Position numbers and translations under genes: made by a program. DNA of 64,000 nt, taken from positions 1 to 64,000 of the forward strand of contig CAWEXD010000007.1 of the NCBI GenBank assembly GCA_963812945.1. Reading direction: 5' to 3'. Under the pieces are notes generated by a model. The model made no database searches. It was not told where the DNA came from and saw only the letters and a program-made list of their open reading frames with translations. Below are positions 1 to 9,186 of this stretch, in pieces (the first letter of the stretch is position 1; the number at the start of each line of letters is the position of its first letter). The DNA comes from DASRDR01 sp963812945 [NCBI: uncultured Candidatus Rokubacteria bacterium]. GTDB taxonomy: Bacteria; Methylomirabilota; Methylomirabilia; Rokubacteriales.

Positions 1-122
1 TAGGCACCCGAGCCCACCCGGGCAAGGAAAGAACGTGGGGAGACGAACGCCAGACAGGAAGCGGCCGGAGCGGCCGGCGCCATCGGCGCCTCTCGCGCGG
101 GGCCCGACCGCCGCGGGCACGG

Positions 123-1165
123 CGCAGAGGCGGCGCCGATGAGCCGGCCGCGAGCCGGCGGCGGACCTCGGGGAGCACGGCGCGGCCCAGGAGCTCGAGG
201 CCCCCCAATATGTCGGCCTGCGGCATTCCCGGCCAGCTGATCCGCATGGTGGCGTGGGTGACGCCCGCCCGGTGCTGGGCCAGGAGCGCCTCGATAACCT
301 GCGGCGGGCGACCCCACGGCGAAGCGATTCGCGGCCAGCCGGCGGAGCTGCGCCGCCTGGCGCGGCGGGGTCGAGCGCGATGCCGGGAATCCCCCACGAC
401 AGGTACGCCGCGTACTTGGCCAGGAGGTACGGCGCGGCCCGGCGGATCGCCGTCTCCTCGACGGCAAGCGCACGCCCACCTCGATCAGGCGGCAGACGTG
501 CGGGCTCGGCGGGAGGCCCGCGGCGCCCCGGGCCGCCGCGAAGGCCTTCGACTCGGCGGCGAACTCGTCGACCGTCGGCACCGGCACGACCATCCAGCCG
601 TCCGCGATGCGGGCCGCCCGCGCGATCCCGGCCGGCACCTGCGAGCCGACGAGGATAGGCGGCCGCGGCCGCTGGAGCGGCCGGGGGCGGATCGTCACGC
701 CGTCGAGTCGCCAGTGCCGCCCCTGATGGGTGACCCCGTCCTCGGTCCAGAGCCGGCGAATGATCTCGATCCCCTTGACGAGCCGGCTCACGCGCTCGGC
801 CATCGGGATGCCGAAGATGGCGAACTCCTTCTCGGCCGGTAGCCGAGCCCCACGCCGAGCAGGAACCGCCCGCCGGTGATCACGTCCAGGAAGGCGCCGA
901 TCTCGGCCACCTTGACCGGGTTGTGGAGCGGCAGGAGAATCAGGTTGGTGCCGACCTGGAGCCCCTCGGCCTCGGCCGCCAAGCGCTGGAGGAAGGGCAG
1001 CAGCGGAAAGTAGTGGAAGCCCGGGGTCGCGTGGTGCTCCCCGCCCCAGATCGAGTCGAAGCCGAGGGCTCGGATGAGCCGCACCTGCTCCACAGCCTCG
1101 GCGAAGCGGCGCGCCGGATCGTCGCCGGCGGGGCGCCGCGCGTTCACGTAGATACCGAGCTGCAT
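123..1165 (-). pseudogene. LLM-class flavin-dependent oxidoreductase (luciferase-like), multiply frameshifted
   Basis: The reading frame starts at ATG 1165 (MQLGIYVNARRP) and shows the luciferase-like monooxygenase fold: an early strand, then GFDSIWGGEHH, the VGTNLILLPLHNPV strand and the LLGVGLGYR strand. Such enzymes use FMN or F420 in the cytoplasm; the substrate cannot be told. The frame is lost near 836, where GYRP should run into EKEFAIFGIPMAERV, and it must be shifted again near 473, 362 and 306 to recover the rest of the family (LVGSQVPAGIARAARIADG, LLAKYAAYLSWGIPGIALD, LRRLAANRFAVGSP, MRISWPGMPQADILGG). All are apparent single-base changes in GC-rich runs. Either the gene is dead or this end of the assembly is poor. 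The 3' boundary is uncertain because no clear stop is found in the restored frame. Positions 1-122 hold no recognisable gene. Confidence 0.75.
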
Positions 1166-1233
1166 CCGCCGCGTCCTCCGTGTGGCATGCTCGCGCGCGA
1201 GTCGGCGGCCGAGCGGGCGCCGGGTTCGCCCTG

Positions 1234-1300
1234 AGGTTACACTCGAACGCATGGATGCGCTCGCGAGCGTCCACTCTGCGATCCGAGCCTGGTTCGGCTT
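1234..1300 (+). repeat. Diverged copy of the lhr promoter and first codons
   Basis: This stretch resembles 2191-2262. Both contain TACACTCGA about 10 bases before an ATG, followed by codons for MDAL..H.A.RAWF (MDALASVHSAIRAWF here, [15 protein letters not shown] at the real lhr). After roughly 18 codons the similarity ends. It therefore looks like an abandoned lhr 5' end. The two copies flank the beta-barrel-like gene at 1426-2192. The divergence means the event is not recent. Confidence 0.7.
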
Positions 1301-1357
1301 CCCTACGGTCGTCGTGTTGGCTGGTCGCTCGCGGCGCACCTGCAACGCACTGTCAAT

Positions 1358-1380
1358 CCCTCTCTCCCGTAGGGAGAGGG
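1358..1380. repeat. Imperfect inverted repeat, possible dispersed palindromic element
   Basis: The motif CCCTCTCTCCC, GTA, GGGAGAGGG forms a hairpin of nine pairs with a small bulge. It resembles the short CCCTCTCCC/GGGAGAGGG palindromes scattered between genes in many GC-rich bacteria. It lies just upstream of the beta-barrel-like gene. No U-tract follows, so a terminator role is doubtful. Confidence 0.5.
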
Positions 1381-1425
1381 CCGGGATGAGCGGAACATGC
1401 CTTCTCCCTCCACTGCACGGCTTTC

Positions 1426-2192
1426 TTGCTATCAGAGAGCTTCTCGGCCATCGGTCTGGTCCTCGTGGGCTGCAGTGCGGCAGCTCAGACCACGACCCAC
1501 GTGTCCGCCACGTCGACCACGAGCGCGACTGTCCCCACGGCTGCAAGCACGACGCCCATGCTCGCGACAGCAGCGGACGAAAAGGCCTGGTCCTTCTCGG
1601 CCTCCGTCTACACCTACATCGTGCCGGAGGACGACGACGACTACGCCCAGCCCACCATCACTGCGGATCGCGGCTGGCTGCACCTCGAAGCTCGTTACAA
1701 CTACGAAGCCCTGAGGACTGGATCCGCCTGGCTGGGCTACATGTTTGCCGGTGGCAACACGCTGGGGTGGACATTCACTCCGATGCTCGGTGGCGTGTTC
1801 GGAGACATCAGTGGCATTGCACCGGGCTACAAGGGCTCGTTGCGGTGGCGGAAGCTCGAATTCTACAGCGAGGGCGACGTAGTCTTCGACACGGGCGACC
1901 TTTCGCACAGCTTCTTCTACAATTGGTCCGAGCTGAGCCTCACGCCCGTGGACTGGTTTCGCTTTGGCCTCGTGACGCAGCGCACGCGCGTTTACGAAAC
2001 CGATCGCGAGATCCAACTCGAGGTGTGCTCGTCGGCTTCTCGTGGTCGAGGAAGAGCACGGCGGTCGATCTGACGACCTACGTATTCAACGTGGATGACA
2101 GCAAACCCACGGTCGTGCTCGCGGTCACCCTGAGTTTCTGCAACGCCCATCGCAGGATCCCGCGCCCGCGCCGGGCCCGCTCCGGGCCATAG
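1426..2192 (+). pseudogene. Outer-membrane beta-barrel-like protein, frameshifted
   Basis: The N-terminus (TTG at 1426) gives a hydrophobic leader with a lipobox-like LVGC and an Ala/Thr/Ser-rich linker, but no positive residues, so the true start may be lost. From about residue 50 the protein has alternating aromatic/hydrophobic strands with acidic turns (WSFSASVYTYIVPEDDDDY, GYKGSLRWRKLEFYSEGD, FFYNWSELSLTPVDWFRFG), as in small outer-membrane barrels. Near 2015-2025 one base is missing; in the next frame the last strands continue (GVLVGFSWSRKSTAVDLT, VVLAVTLSF). The normal stop after the terminal Phe is absent (TGC is present), and the frame runs on to a TAG at 2190. G+C is visibly lower than in the neighbours. 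I do not recognise the specific family. Confidence 0.55.
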
Positions 2193-2194
2193 GG

Positions 2195-2200
2195 TACACT
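2195..2200 (+). promoter_or_regulatory. Possible -10 element of lhr
   Basis: TACACT lies 7 bases before the lhr ATG, and the same hexamer precedes the abandoned copy at 1238-1243. The distance would place transcription start at or very near the start codon, suggesting a leaderless mRNA. No good -35 box and no Shine-Dalgarno sequence are visible. Confidence 0.35.
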
Positions 2201-2207
2201 CGACCCG

Positions 2208-5200
2208 ATGGACGCGCTCACCGGCTTCCACCCGGCGGTCCGCGCCTGGTTCGCCCGGCGCTTCCCCCAGGGACCGACGGCGCCGCAGGAGGCGGGCTGG
2301 CCCGCGATCCGGAGCGGCGCCGACACGCTGATCGCGGCGCCCACCGGCTCCGGCAAGACCCTGGCGGCCTTTCTCGTCGGGATCGACCAGCTGTTCCGGG
2401 CCGCCCAGGCCAACCCCGGCGGGGACCTCCTGACCGAGGTCGTCTACGTCTCGCCGCTCAAAGCGCTGGCCACCGACATCCGGGAGAACCTCGAGCGCCC
2501 GCTGGCGGAGATCCGCGCGATCGCGCGGGAGCTCGGCCTCGAGGTGCCCGAGCTCCGGGCGGTCGTTCGAACCGGCGACACGACCTCGACCGCGCGCGCG
2601 GCCATGCTCCGGCAGCCCCCCCACCTCCTCATCACCACGCCCGAGTCGCTCTATCTCCTCGTCACGGCCGAGCGGAGCCGCGAGCGGCTCCGGCGCGTGC
2701 GGACCGTCATCGTGGACGAGATCCACGCGGTCGCCCGGGACAAGCGCGGCTCGCACCTCGCCCTCACGCTCGAGCGCCTGGAAGCCCTCGCCGACCAGCG
2801 ACCCCAGCGGATCGGGCTCTCGGCCACCCAGCGGCCGATCGAGACGGTGGCGCGCCTCCTGGTCGGCGCGGGCCCGGCGCGGAGCGGACCGGACGGTCGC
2901 GCCGCCTGCCGCGTCGTCGACCTGGGACACGGCCGCACGCTCGACCTCGCGATCGAGCTGCCCGAGAGCGAGCTCGAGGCCGTCCCGTCCCACGAGCAGT
3001 GGGGCGAGATCCTCGACCGGATCGCCGGCCACGTGCGCGCGCACCGGACGACGCTCGTCTTCGTGAACACCCGCCGGCTGGCGGAGCGGGTGGCGCACCT
3101 CCTGGGAGAGCGGCTCGGCGAGGGACGGGTCGCCGCCCACCACGGGAGCCTCTCCAAGGACCGCCGGCAGCGGCTCGAGGCGCGCCTCCGGGCCGGCGAT
3201 CTGGCGGCGCTCGTGGCCACCGCCTCGCTCGAGCTGGGCATCGACATCGGGCCGGTGGAGCTCGTGTGTCAGATCGGCTCCCCGCGCAGCATCGCCACCC
3301 TTCTCCAGCGCGTCGGCCGGTCGGGCCACGCCCGCGGCGCCACGGCGAAGGGGCGCGTCTATCCGACCACGCGGGACGAGCTGGTGGAGGCGACGGCGTT
3401 GCTCCGCGCGGTCCGCGCGGGCCAGCTGCGACCGGGTCCTCCCGCCGCATGCCCCGCTCGACGTGCTCGCGCAACAGGTCGTGGCCGCCTGCGCCGCCGA
3501 TCCCTGGCCGGAGGACCAGCTCTTCGCCCTCGTGCGGCGCGCCGCGCCCTACGCCGACCTCGGCCGCGAGGACTTCGACGCGGTCGTGGCCATGCTCGCG
3601 GACGGGATCCAGACCGGCCGCGGCCGCCGCGGCGCGTATCTCCACCGCGACCGGATCCACGGCGTCCTCCGGGGGCGGCGGGGCGCCCGCCTCGCCGCGC
3701 TGACGTCGGGCGGCGCGATCCCCGAGACGGCCGACTACCGCGTCGTGGCGGATCCCGACGATACGACCGTGGGCACCGTCAACGAGGACTGGGCCATCGA
3801 GAGCATGGCGGGCGACGTGTTCCTCCTGGGCAGCACGTCCTGGCGGATCCGGCGCGTCGAGGCCGGCATCGTCCGGGTGGTGGACGCCCAGGGCGCGCCC
3901 CCGTCCATCCCCTTCTGGCTCGGGGAGGCGCCCGCCCGCACCGCCGAGCTGTCGGCCGCCGTGTCGGAGCTGCGGGAGGCCCTCGAGGCGCGGCTGGCGG
4001 CGGGCGACGCGCCCGGGGCCGCGGCGTGGCTCCTGGCGGAGGCGGGGGTCGACACGCGCGTCGCCTCCGAGGTCGTGCGCTACCTCGGGGCGGCCCATGG
4101 CGCCCTCGGCGCGCTGCCGACGCAGCGCCAGGTCGTGTTCGAGCGCTTCTTCGACGAGACGGGCGGCATGCAGCTCGTCGTCCACGCGCCGTACGGCGGC
4201 CGGGTCAACCGGGCGCTCGGCCTGGCCCTCCGGAAGCGCTTCTGCCGGCGCTTCGACTTCGAGCTCCAGGCGGCGGCCAGCGACGACGCGGTCGTGCTCT
4301 CCCTCGGCCCCGGCCAGAGCTTCCCGCTCGACGAGGTGCCGCGCTTCCTCTCGCCGGCCAGCGCGGAGGACGTCCTGGCGCAGGCGCTGCTCCTGTCGCC
4401 GATGTTCCAGGTGCGGTGGCGGTGGAATCTCGGCCGGGCGCTGGTCGTCCTGCGCCAGCGCGGCGGCCGCCGGACGCCGCCGCCCATCCAGCGCATGGAG
4501 GCCGACGACCTGATGGCCGCGGTGTTCCCCGCGCTCGCCGCCTGCCAGGAGAACACCGCCGCGGGGCCGATCGAGATCCCCGACCATCCCATCGTGCGCC
4601 AGACCCTCCACGACTGCCTCCACGAGGCCACCGACGCCGCGGGGCTCGTGACGCTGCTCGAGGGCTTCCGGTCGGGCGCGGTGCGGGCCGTGTTCCGGGA
4701 GACGACGGAGCCGTCGCCGCTCGCGCACGAGATCCTGAACGGGCGCCCCTACACGTTCCTCGACGACGCGCCGCTGGAGGAGCGCCGCACCCGCGCGGTC
4801 GCGCTCCGCCGCGGGCTCCCCGAGACGGCGCGGGACCTGGGCCAGCTCGACCCCGAGGCGATCGCCCGGGTCCGCGAGGAGGCGCGGCCCGACTGCCGCG
4901 ACGCCGAGGAGCTCCACGATCTCCTCCTCGAGCTGGTCGTGATGCCGCCGGAGCCGGCCTTCGAGGCCTGGTGGGCGCACCTCGCCGCCGCCGGGCGCGC
5001 GGCCCGCCTCGTGACGGCGTCGGGGCCGCGCTGGCTCGCGGCCGAGCAGCGCCCGCGCGTGGAGGCGCTGTTTCCGGGGGCGCCGATCGAGCCCGACGTG
5101 CGGCTGCCCGCCGCGCTCGCCGGGGAGGCCGACGCGGAGGAGGCCGCCGTCGCCCTCGTCCGCGGTCATCTCGCGCGGCTCGGCCCGTGCACGGTCGCCG

Positions 5201-6525
5201 ATCTGGCCGCGCGCACCGGCCTCGCCGCGACGGCCGTTCACGCGCCGCTCGCCCGCCTCGAGGCCGAGGGGGTCGTGCTGCGCGGCCGGTTCGAGCCCGG
5301 CCGGGCGGACGGAGACGGGGCGGCGGCCGTGGAATTCTGCGACCGGCGCCTCCTCGCGCGGATCCACCGGTACACGACCGAGCGGCTCCGGCGCGAGATC
5401 GAGCCGGTCACCGCCCAGGATCTCGTCCGCTTCCTCCTCCGGTGGCAGCACGTCGCGCCCGGAACCCAGCTCGAGGGGCGGCGGGGACTGCTCGCCGCGG
5501 TCGAGCAGCTTCAGGGCTTCGAGGTGGCGGCCGGCGCCTGGGAAGCCTCCGTGCTGCCGGCGCGCGTGACGGGCTACCGGCCGGAGTGGCTCGACGACCT
5601 GTGCCTGTCCGGGGAAGTCGCGTGGGCGCGCCTCGCGGTTCGCGGCGCGGCAGCCGACGAGGGCGAGCCCGGCGAGACGCCGGGCCGCGGAGGCCTGACC
5701 CCTTCCCGCGCCACGCCCGTCAGCTTCCTCGTGCGCGAGAACCTGCCGTGGCTCCTCGCCGCCGCGCGGGGCGGCGCGGAGCCGATCGCGCCGGGGCCCG
5801 GTCCCACGAAAGACGTGCTCGAGTGCCTCCGGGCGCGGGGCGCCCTCTTCTTCCACGATCTCGTCACGGCCACCCGGCGCCTGCCCGTCGAGGTGACGGA
5901 GGCCTTGTGGGACCTGGTCGCCCGCGGCGTGGTGACCGCGGATGGCTTCGGGAGCGTGCGGACGCTCCTGAGCGCGCGGGCCCGGTGGGCGCGGCGGGCC
6001 GCGCGGCCGGGGCCCGGGGAGCGCCTGCGCCGCGCCGCCCAGCGCGCGGGCGGCGGTGAGGGGCGCTGGGCGCTCGTGCCGTCCCCGCCCGGGGCCGGGA
6101 GCGTCGATCGGGAAACCCTCGCCGAGGCCGTCGCCGAGCAGCTCCTCGCCCGATGGGGCGTGGTGTTCCGTGATCTGATCGCCCGCGAGACCCTCGCCGT
6201 CCCCTGGCGCGAGGTGCTCTGGGCGCTCCGGCGGCTCGAGGCCCGCGGGACGGTGCGGGGCGGCCGGTTCGTCACGGGCTTCGTGGGCGAGCAGTTCGCC
6301 CTCCCCGAGGCCGTCGAGGGTCTCCGGCAGACGCGTCGCCGCGAGCGCCAGGGGGAGGTCGTGCGCCTCGCCGCCGTCGACCCCCTGAACCTGGTCGGCA
6401 TCCTCACGCCGGGCCCCCGCGTCGCGGCCGTGCGCGGCAACACGGTCGTCTACGAGGACGGCGCCCCGATCGCCCCGGAAAGGAGGCAGGATGCTCCAGC
6501 TCCGTCCAGGCTGCGAGTGCTGTGA
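2208..6525 (+). CDS. lhr: Lhr-type ATP-dependent DNA/RNA helicase, with one frameshift
   Basis: Large superfamily 2 helicase of about 1,440 residues, the usual length for Lhr, a 3'-5' helicase linked to DNA repair. Walker A is APTGSGKT (residues 44-51), motif II is VDEIHAV, motif III SAT, and motif [10 protein letters not shown]. The Lhr core and winged-helix regions follow, with the family-typical C-terminal domain ending in [19 protein letters not shown]. The frame that starts at ATG 2208 is broken near 3427: CTGCGACCGG is found where CTCGACCGG (LDRV) is expected, an extra base, and the protein resumes as [19 protein letters not shown] in the other frame through 6525. A single error or a recent mutation are both possible. 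The 3' end overlaps the DUF1272 gene by 35 bases. Confidence 0.9.
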
Positions 6526-6739
6526 TCGTGATCTGCCCGGCGATTCGCCGAACGCGATGATCTGCTCGTTCGAGTGCACGTTCTGCCGCGCGTGCGCCGA
6601 GGGGCGGCTCGGCGGGCAGTGCCCGAACTGCGGCGGCGAGCTGGTTCCGCGCCCGATCCGCCCGGCCGACCGGCTCCTGCGATATCCCGCCTCGACCGAG
6701 CGCGTCTTCAAGCCCGACGGCTGCCGCACCCTCGCCTGA
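6491..6739 (+). CDS. DUF1272 zinc-ribbon protein
   Basis: An 82-residue protein starting [16 protein letters not shown], a close match to the DUF1272 family. It has cysteine pairs typical of a zinc ribbon or RING-like fold: CECC near the start, CSFECTFCRAC in the middle and CPNC later, ending with VFKPDGC. Function is unknown. The ATG at 6491 has a strong AAGGAGG site 4 bases upstream and overlaps the end of lhr, so the two are likely co-transcribed. The length is normal for the family. Confidence 0.9.
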   Translation: MLQLRPGCECCDRDLPGDSPNAMICSFECTFCRACAEGRLGGQCPNCGGELVPRPIRPADRLLRYPASTERVFKPDGCRTLA

Positions 6740-6767
6740 CTCCGTCCGCGGCCCAGCGCCAGGGCAC

Positions 6768-8492
6768 GTGAAGGCCACCCGGCCAACCCTGATCGCGGCC
6801 ACCGGTCTCGTGGTCGCGACAGTGGCCGGCCTCGTCTCGCACCGCGCCGGCAGCGGGTGGGTTGCCATCGTCCAGACCCAGGTCGTCGGGATCGCATACC
6901 TCGTCGCGGGCGCCGTCGCCTGGCGCCGCCGCCCGGACAACGCGACCGGCCCGCTCCTCGTGGCGATCGGGTACAGCTGGTACATCCCGGAGTTCCAGGC
7001 CGCGCCCATGCCCGCCGTCGCCGGGCTGGCATTCGCGACCCGCCGGCTGATCAACGCGCTCTCGGCCTACCTCATGCTCGCCTTCCCATCCGGCCGCCTC
7101 GGCCCCAGGCGACATCGCCTCGCCATGGCCCTCGTGATCGCCATCCCCGCCATCCAGATGCCGGCGCGCTTGCTGCTGGTGGATCGAATCCCCGCGGTCC
7201 TCGGGTACGTCGGTCCGGTCCCCGTCCTGGGCTGCGACTGCGTCAACCCGTTTGCGCTGGCGCCCGCCCCGGCCCTGTTCGAGAGCATCGAGCGCTGGAC
7301 GGGATTCCTGTCAGTCGCGGCCGCGCTGATCATCCTGGGTCTCGTGATCCAGCGCCTGACCTCCGCGACCGCGCCGATGCGTCGCGTGCTCTGGCCGGTC
7401 CTCTTTGGCGCGCTCGTCGGGCTGGCCCTCTTCGCATTCACCGTGCTCTCCTCCACGCTGGCCATGGACACGGCGTTGACGAACGCGCTGGGCTGGGTGC
7501 TCGTCTTCGCGCGGGCGGCGATTCCGATCGGGTTCCTCGTCGGCCTCCTTCGGATGCAGATGGACAAGGCCGCGGTCGCCACTCTGGTCATGGGGCTCCG
7601 CGGCACACGCACGCCGGGCTCGCTCGAGCGTTCGATCGCCGACGCCCTCCACGACCCCGCCGTGAGGCTGGGCTACTGGTCGCCGGCGGCCGGCGCGTAC
7701 GTCGACGGCACGGGCAAGCGGCTGACCTTGCCCGAGCGGGGATCGGGCTTGTCAGTGACCTTCGTGGAGCGGGCCGACGAACCCCTCGGCGCGATCGTCC
7801 ACGATGCGGTGCTCGACCACGACAAGGCGCTCCTCGACGCGGTGTCGGCCGCGTTCGCCCTGGCCGTCGACCGGGACCGGCTCGCCTCGAGCGTCCGCGC
7901 CCAGGCCGCGGACGCACGGCAGCTACCCAGCGGCCCGGTGACCTTCCTGTACGCGGACGTCGAGAGCTCGACGGTCTTGCTCGACCGGCTCGGCGAGCGG
8001 TACGCCACCGTCCTGGCCGAAGAGCGGCGCCTCCTTCGAACCATCGTCCGGGAGCACGACGGCTTCGAAATCGACTCGCGGGCCGACGAGTTCTTCGCCG
8101 CGTTCCCGGAGGCCGGGGATCCGGTCGGCGCGGCGCTCACGATCCAGCGACGGCTGCGTGATCACGCCTGGCCCGATGGCGCGGCCGTCCGGGTTCGGAT
8201 CGGGCTTCACCGTGGCCAGCCGCAGATGACCGACGAGGGCTACGTCGGCCTCGACGTGCATCGCGCGACGCGGATCGGTTCGGCGGGCCACGGCGGGCAG
8301 ATCCTCCTGTCGGAGGCCGTGCGGCAGCGAATCGAACCGCGCCTGCCGCCCGAGGCGACCGTGCAGCGGCTCGGAGCGTTCAGCCTGAAGGGTCTGCCCG
8401 GGGTGGAGTCGATCTCGCAGCTCACCGTGCCGGACCTGCCGGGCGCATTCCCCCCGCTGCGCCTCGAGACGCCGGCGCGGGTCACCGACTGA
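6768..8492 (+). CDS. Membrane-anchored class III adenylate/guanylate cyclase
   Basis: 574 residues starting at GTG 6768. The first ~270 residues contain about seven hydrophobic segments (for example LIAATGLVVATVAGLVS, AYLMLAFPSGRLG, VLWPVLFGALVGLALFAF). A linker region of about 100 residues with a possible sensor fold follows. The C-terminal cyclase homology domain runs from ~388 to ~545: VTFLYADVESS carries the first metal-binding Asp (~397) and RADEFFAAF the second (~439), followed by RIGLHRGQPQ, GYVGLDVHRATRI and GGQILLSEA. It should make cyclic nucleotide at the inner face of the membrane in response to an unknown signal. It faces the TlpA/DUF3179 pair convergently. Substrate specificity (ATP or GTP) cannot be told. 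Confidence 0.85.
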   Translation: MKATRPTLIAATGLVVATVAGLVSHRAGSGWVAIVQTQVVGIAYLVAGAVAWRRRPDNATGPLLVAIGYSWYIPEFQAAPMPAVAGLAFATRRLINALSAYLMLAFPSGRLGPRRHRLAMALVIAIPAIQMPARLLLVDRIPAVLGYVGPVPVLGCDCVNPFALAPAPALFESIERWTGFLSVAAALIILGLVIQRLTSATAPMRRVLWPVLFGALVGLALFAFTVLSSTLAMDTALTNALGWVLVFARAAIPIGFLVGLLRMQMDKAAVATLVMGLRGTRTPGSLERSIADALHDPAVRLGYWSPAAGAYVDGTGKRLTLPERGSGLSVTFVERADEPLGAIVHDAVLDHDKALLDAVSAAFALAVDRDRLASSVRAQAADARQLPSGPVTFLYADVESSTVLLDRLGERYATVLAEERRLLRTIVREHDGFEIDSRADEFFAAFPEAGDPVGAALTIQRRLRDHAWPDGAAVRVRIGLHRGQPQMTDEGYVGLDVHRATRIGSAGHGGQILLSEAVRQRIEPRLPPEATVQRLGAFSLKGLPGVESISQLTVPDLPGAFPPLRLETPARVTD

Positions 8493-8550
8493 ACCCCGCC
8501 CGGCGGCCTCCTCCCAGGGTCGCCGTCGATTCCGGCCGGGCGTGGGCGCG

Positions 8551-9108
8551 TCAGCGCGGCGGCGCGAGCAGGGCGAGGAAGAGGGCGCGGGCGTCGGAGC
8601 CCGTCCAGGCTCGGGGGCCGATGGCGCGGCCCACGATGGCGCCGTCGCGCCCGATCACGAAGGTCGTGGGCGTCGCGCGGATCCCGTAGCTCTCGCTGAT
8701 GCGACCGTCGACGTCGAGAACGACGGGCGCCTGGTAACCGCGGTCGGCCACCGCCCGGGCCACCTTGGCCCGGTCCTCGTGGAGGTTGACCAGCATCACG
8801 CTCACCCCCTGGGACTCCCACTCCCGGTGCACCTGGTTGATCGAGGGCAACTCCCTCGTGCAATGGGGTCACCAGGTCGTCCAGAAGTAGAGCAGGACGA
8901 CGCGCCCGCGCAGATCGGCCAGGCGCACGGTCTTGCCCCCGAGGGTCGGCGCCTCGAAGCCCGGCGCCTCGACCTTCTGGGCGGGCCGGCTGAGGTTGAG
9001 CGCCTCCAGGAGCGCCACGGGCACGTTCGCCCAGGCGGCGCCGGTCACACCGAGCAGGACGCCGGTCAGGGTCACGCCCAGCGCGCGTCGCACGGCCGGC
9101 CCTCGCAT
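8551..9108 (-). CDS. TlpA/ResA-like thiol-disulfide protein with selenocysteine (TGA) in CxxC
   Basis: Exported thioredoxin-fold protein. The ATG at 9108 gives [14 protein letters not shown], a basic then hydrophobic signal peptide (a GTG at 9123 is an alternative). The fold shows [14 protein letters not shown], then TGA at 8869-8871, then [13 protein letters not shown], a helix, [11 protein letters not shown], and the cis-Pro strand [14 protein letters not shown]. Read through, the active site is W-U-P-H-C with Sec80 and Cys83; the length becomes 185 residues, normal for the family. Termination at TGA would leave a fold without an active site. A 6-bp hairpin follows the TGA. The gene lies 78 bases downstream of the DUF3179 selenoprotein gene and is probably in the same transcript. 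Role: extracytoplasmic disulfide reduction, partner unknown. Confidence 0.85.
8842..8858 (-). promoter_or_regulatory. Candidate bacterial SECIS hairpin of the TlpA-like gene
   Basis: On the coding strand the TGA is followed by 10 bases and then CGAGGG-AGTTG-CCCTCG, a perfect 6-bp stem with a 5-base loop. The loop begins 16 bases after the TGA and has G as its second base, within what is usually described for bacterial SECIS elements read by SelB. The AGTTGC core recurs in the hairpin at 20301-20314. Confidence 0.6.
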
Positions 9109-9186
9109 GCGCCCATCATACACGCCCCCGGCGCGGCGCCATGGAGGGGTCGGACCGCGCGCCTCGGCTCCTCGATCCGGCCCGAT

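Noticed and set aside
3427-3470. Programmed frameshifting in lhr
   Set aside because: No slippery heptamer or following strong structure is apparent at the site; a simple one-base insertion explains it.
2764-7032. A 1,422-codon open frame on the minus strand opposite lhr
   Set aside because: It is a shadow frame caused by high G+C; composition is Arg/Pro/Gly/His-rich and lhr on the other strand has clear motifs.
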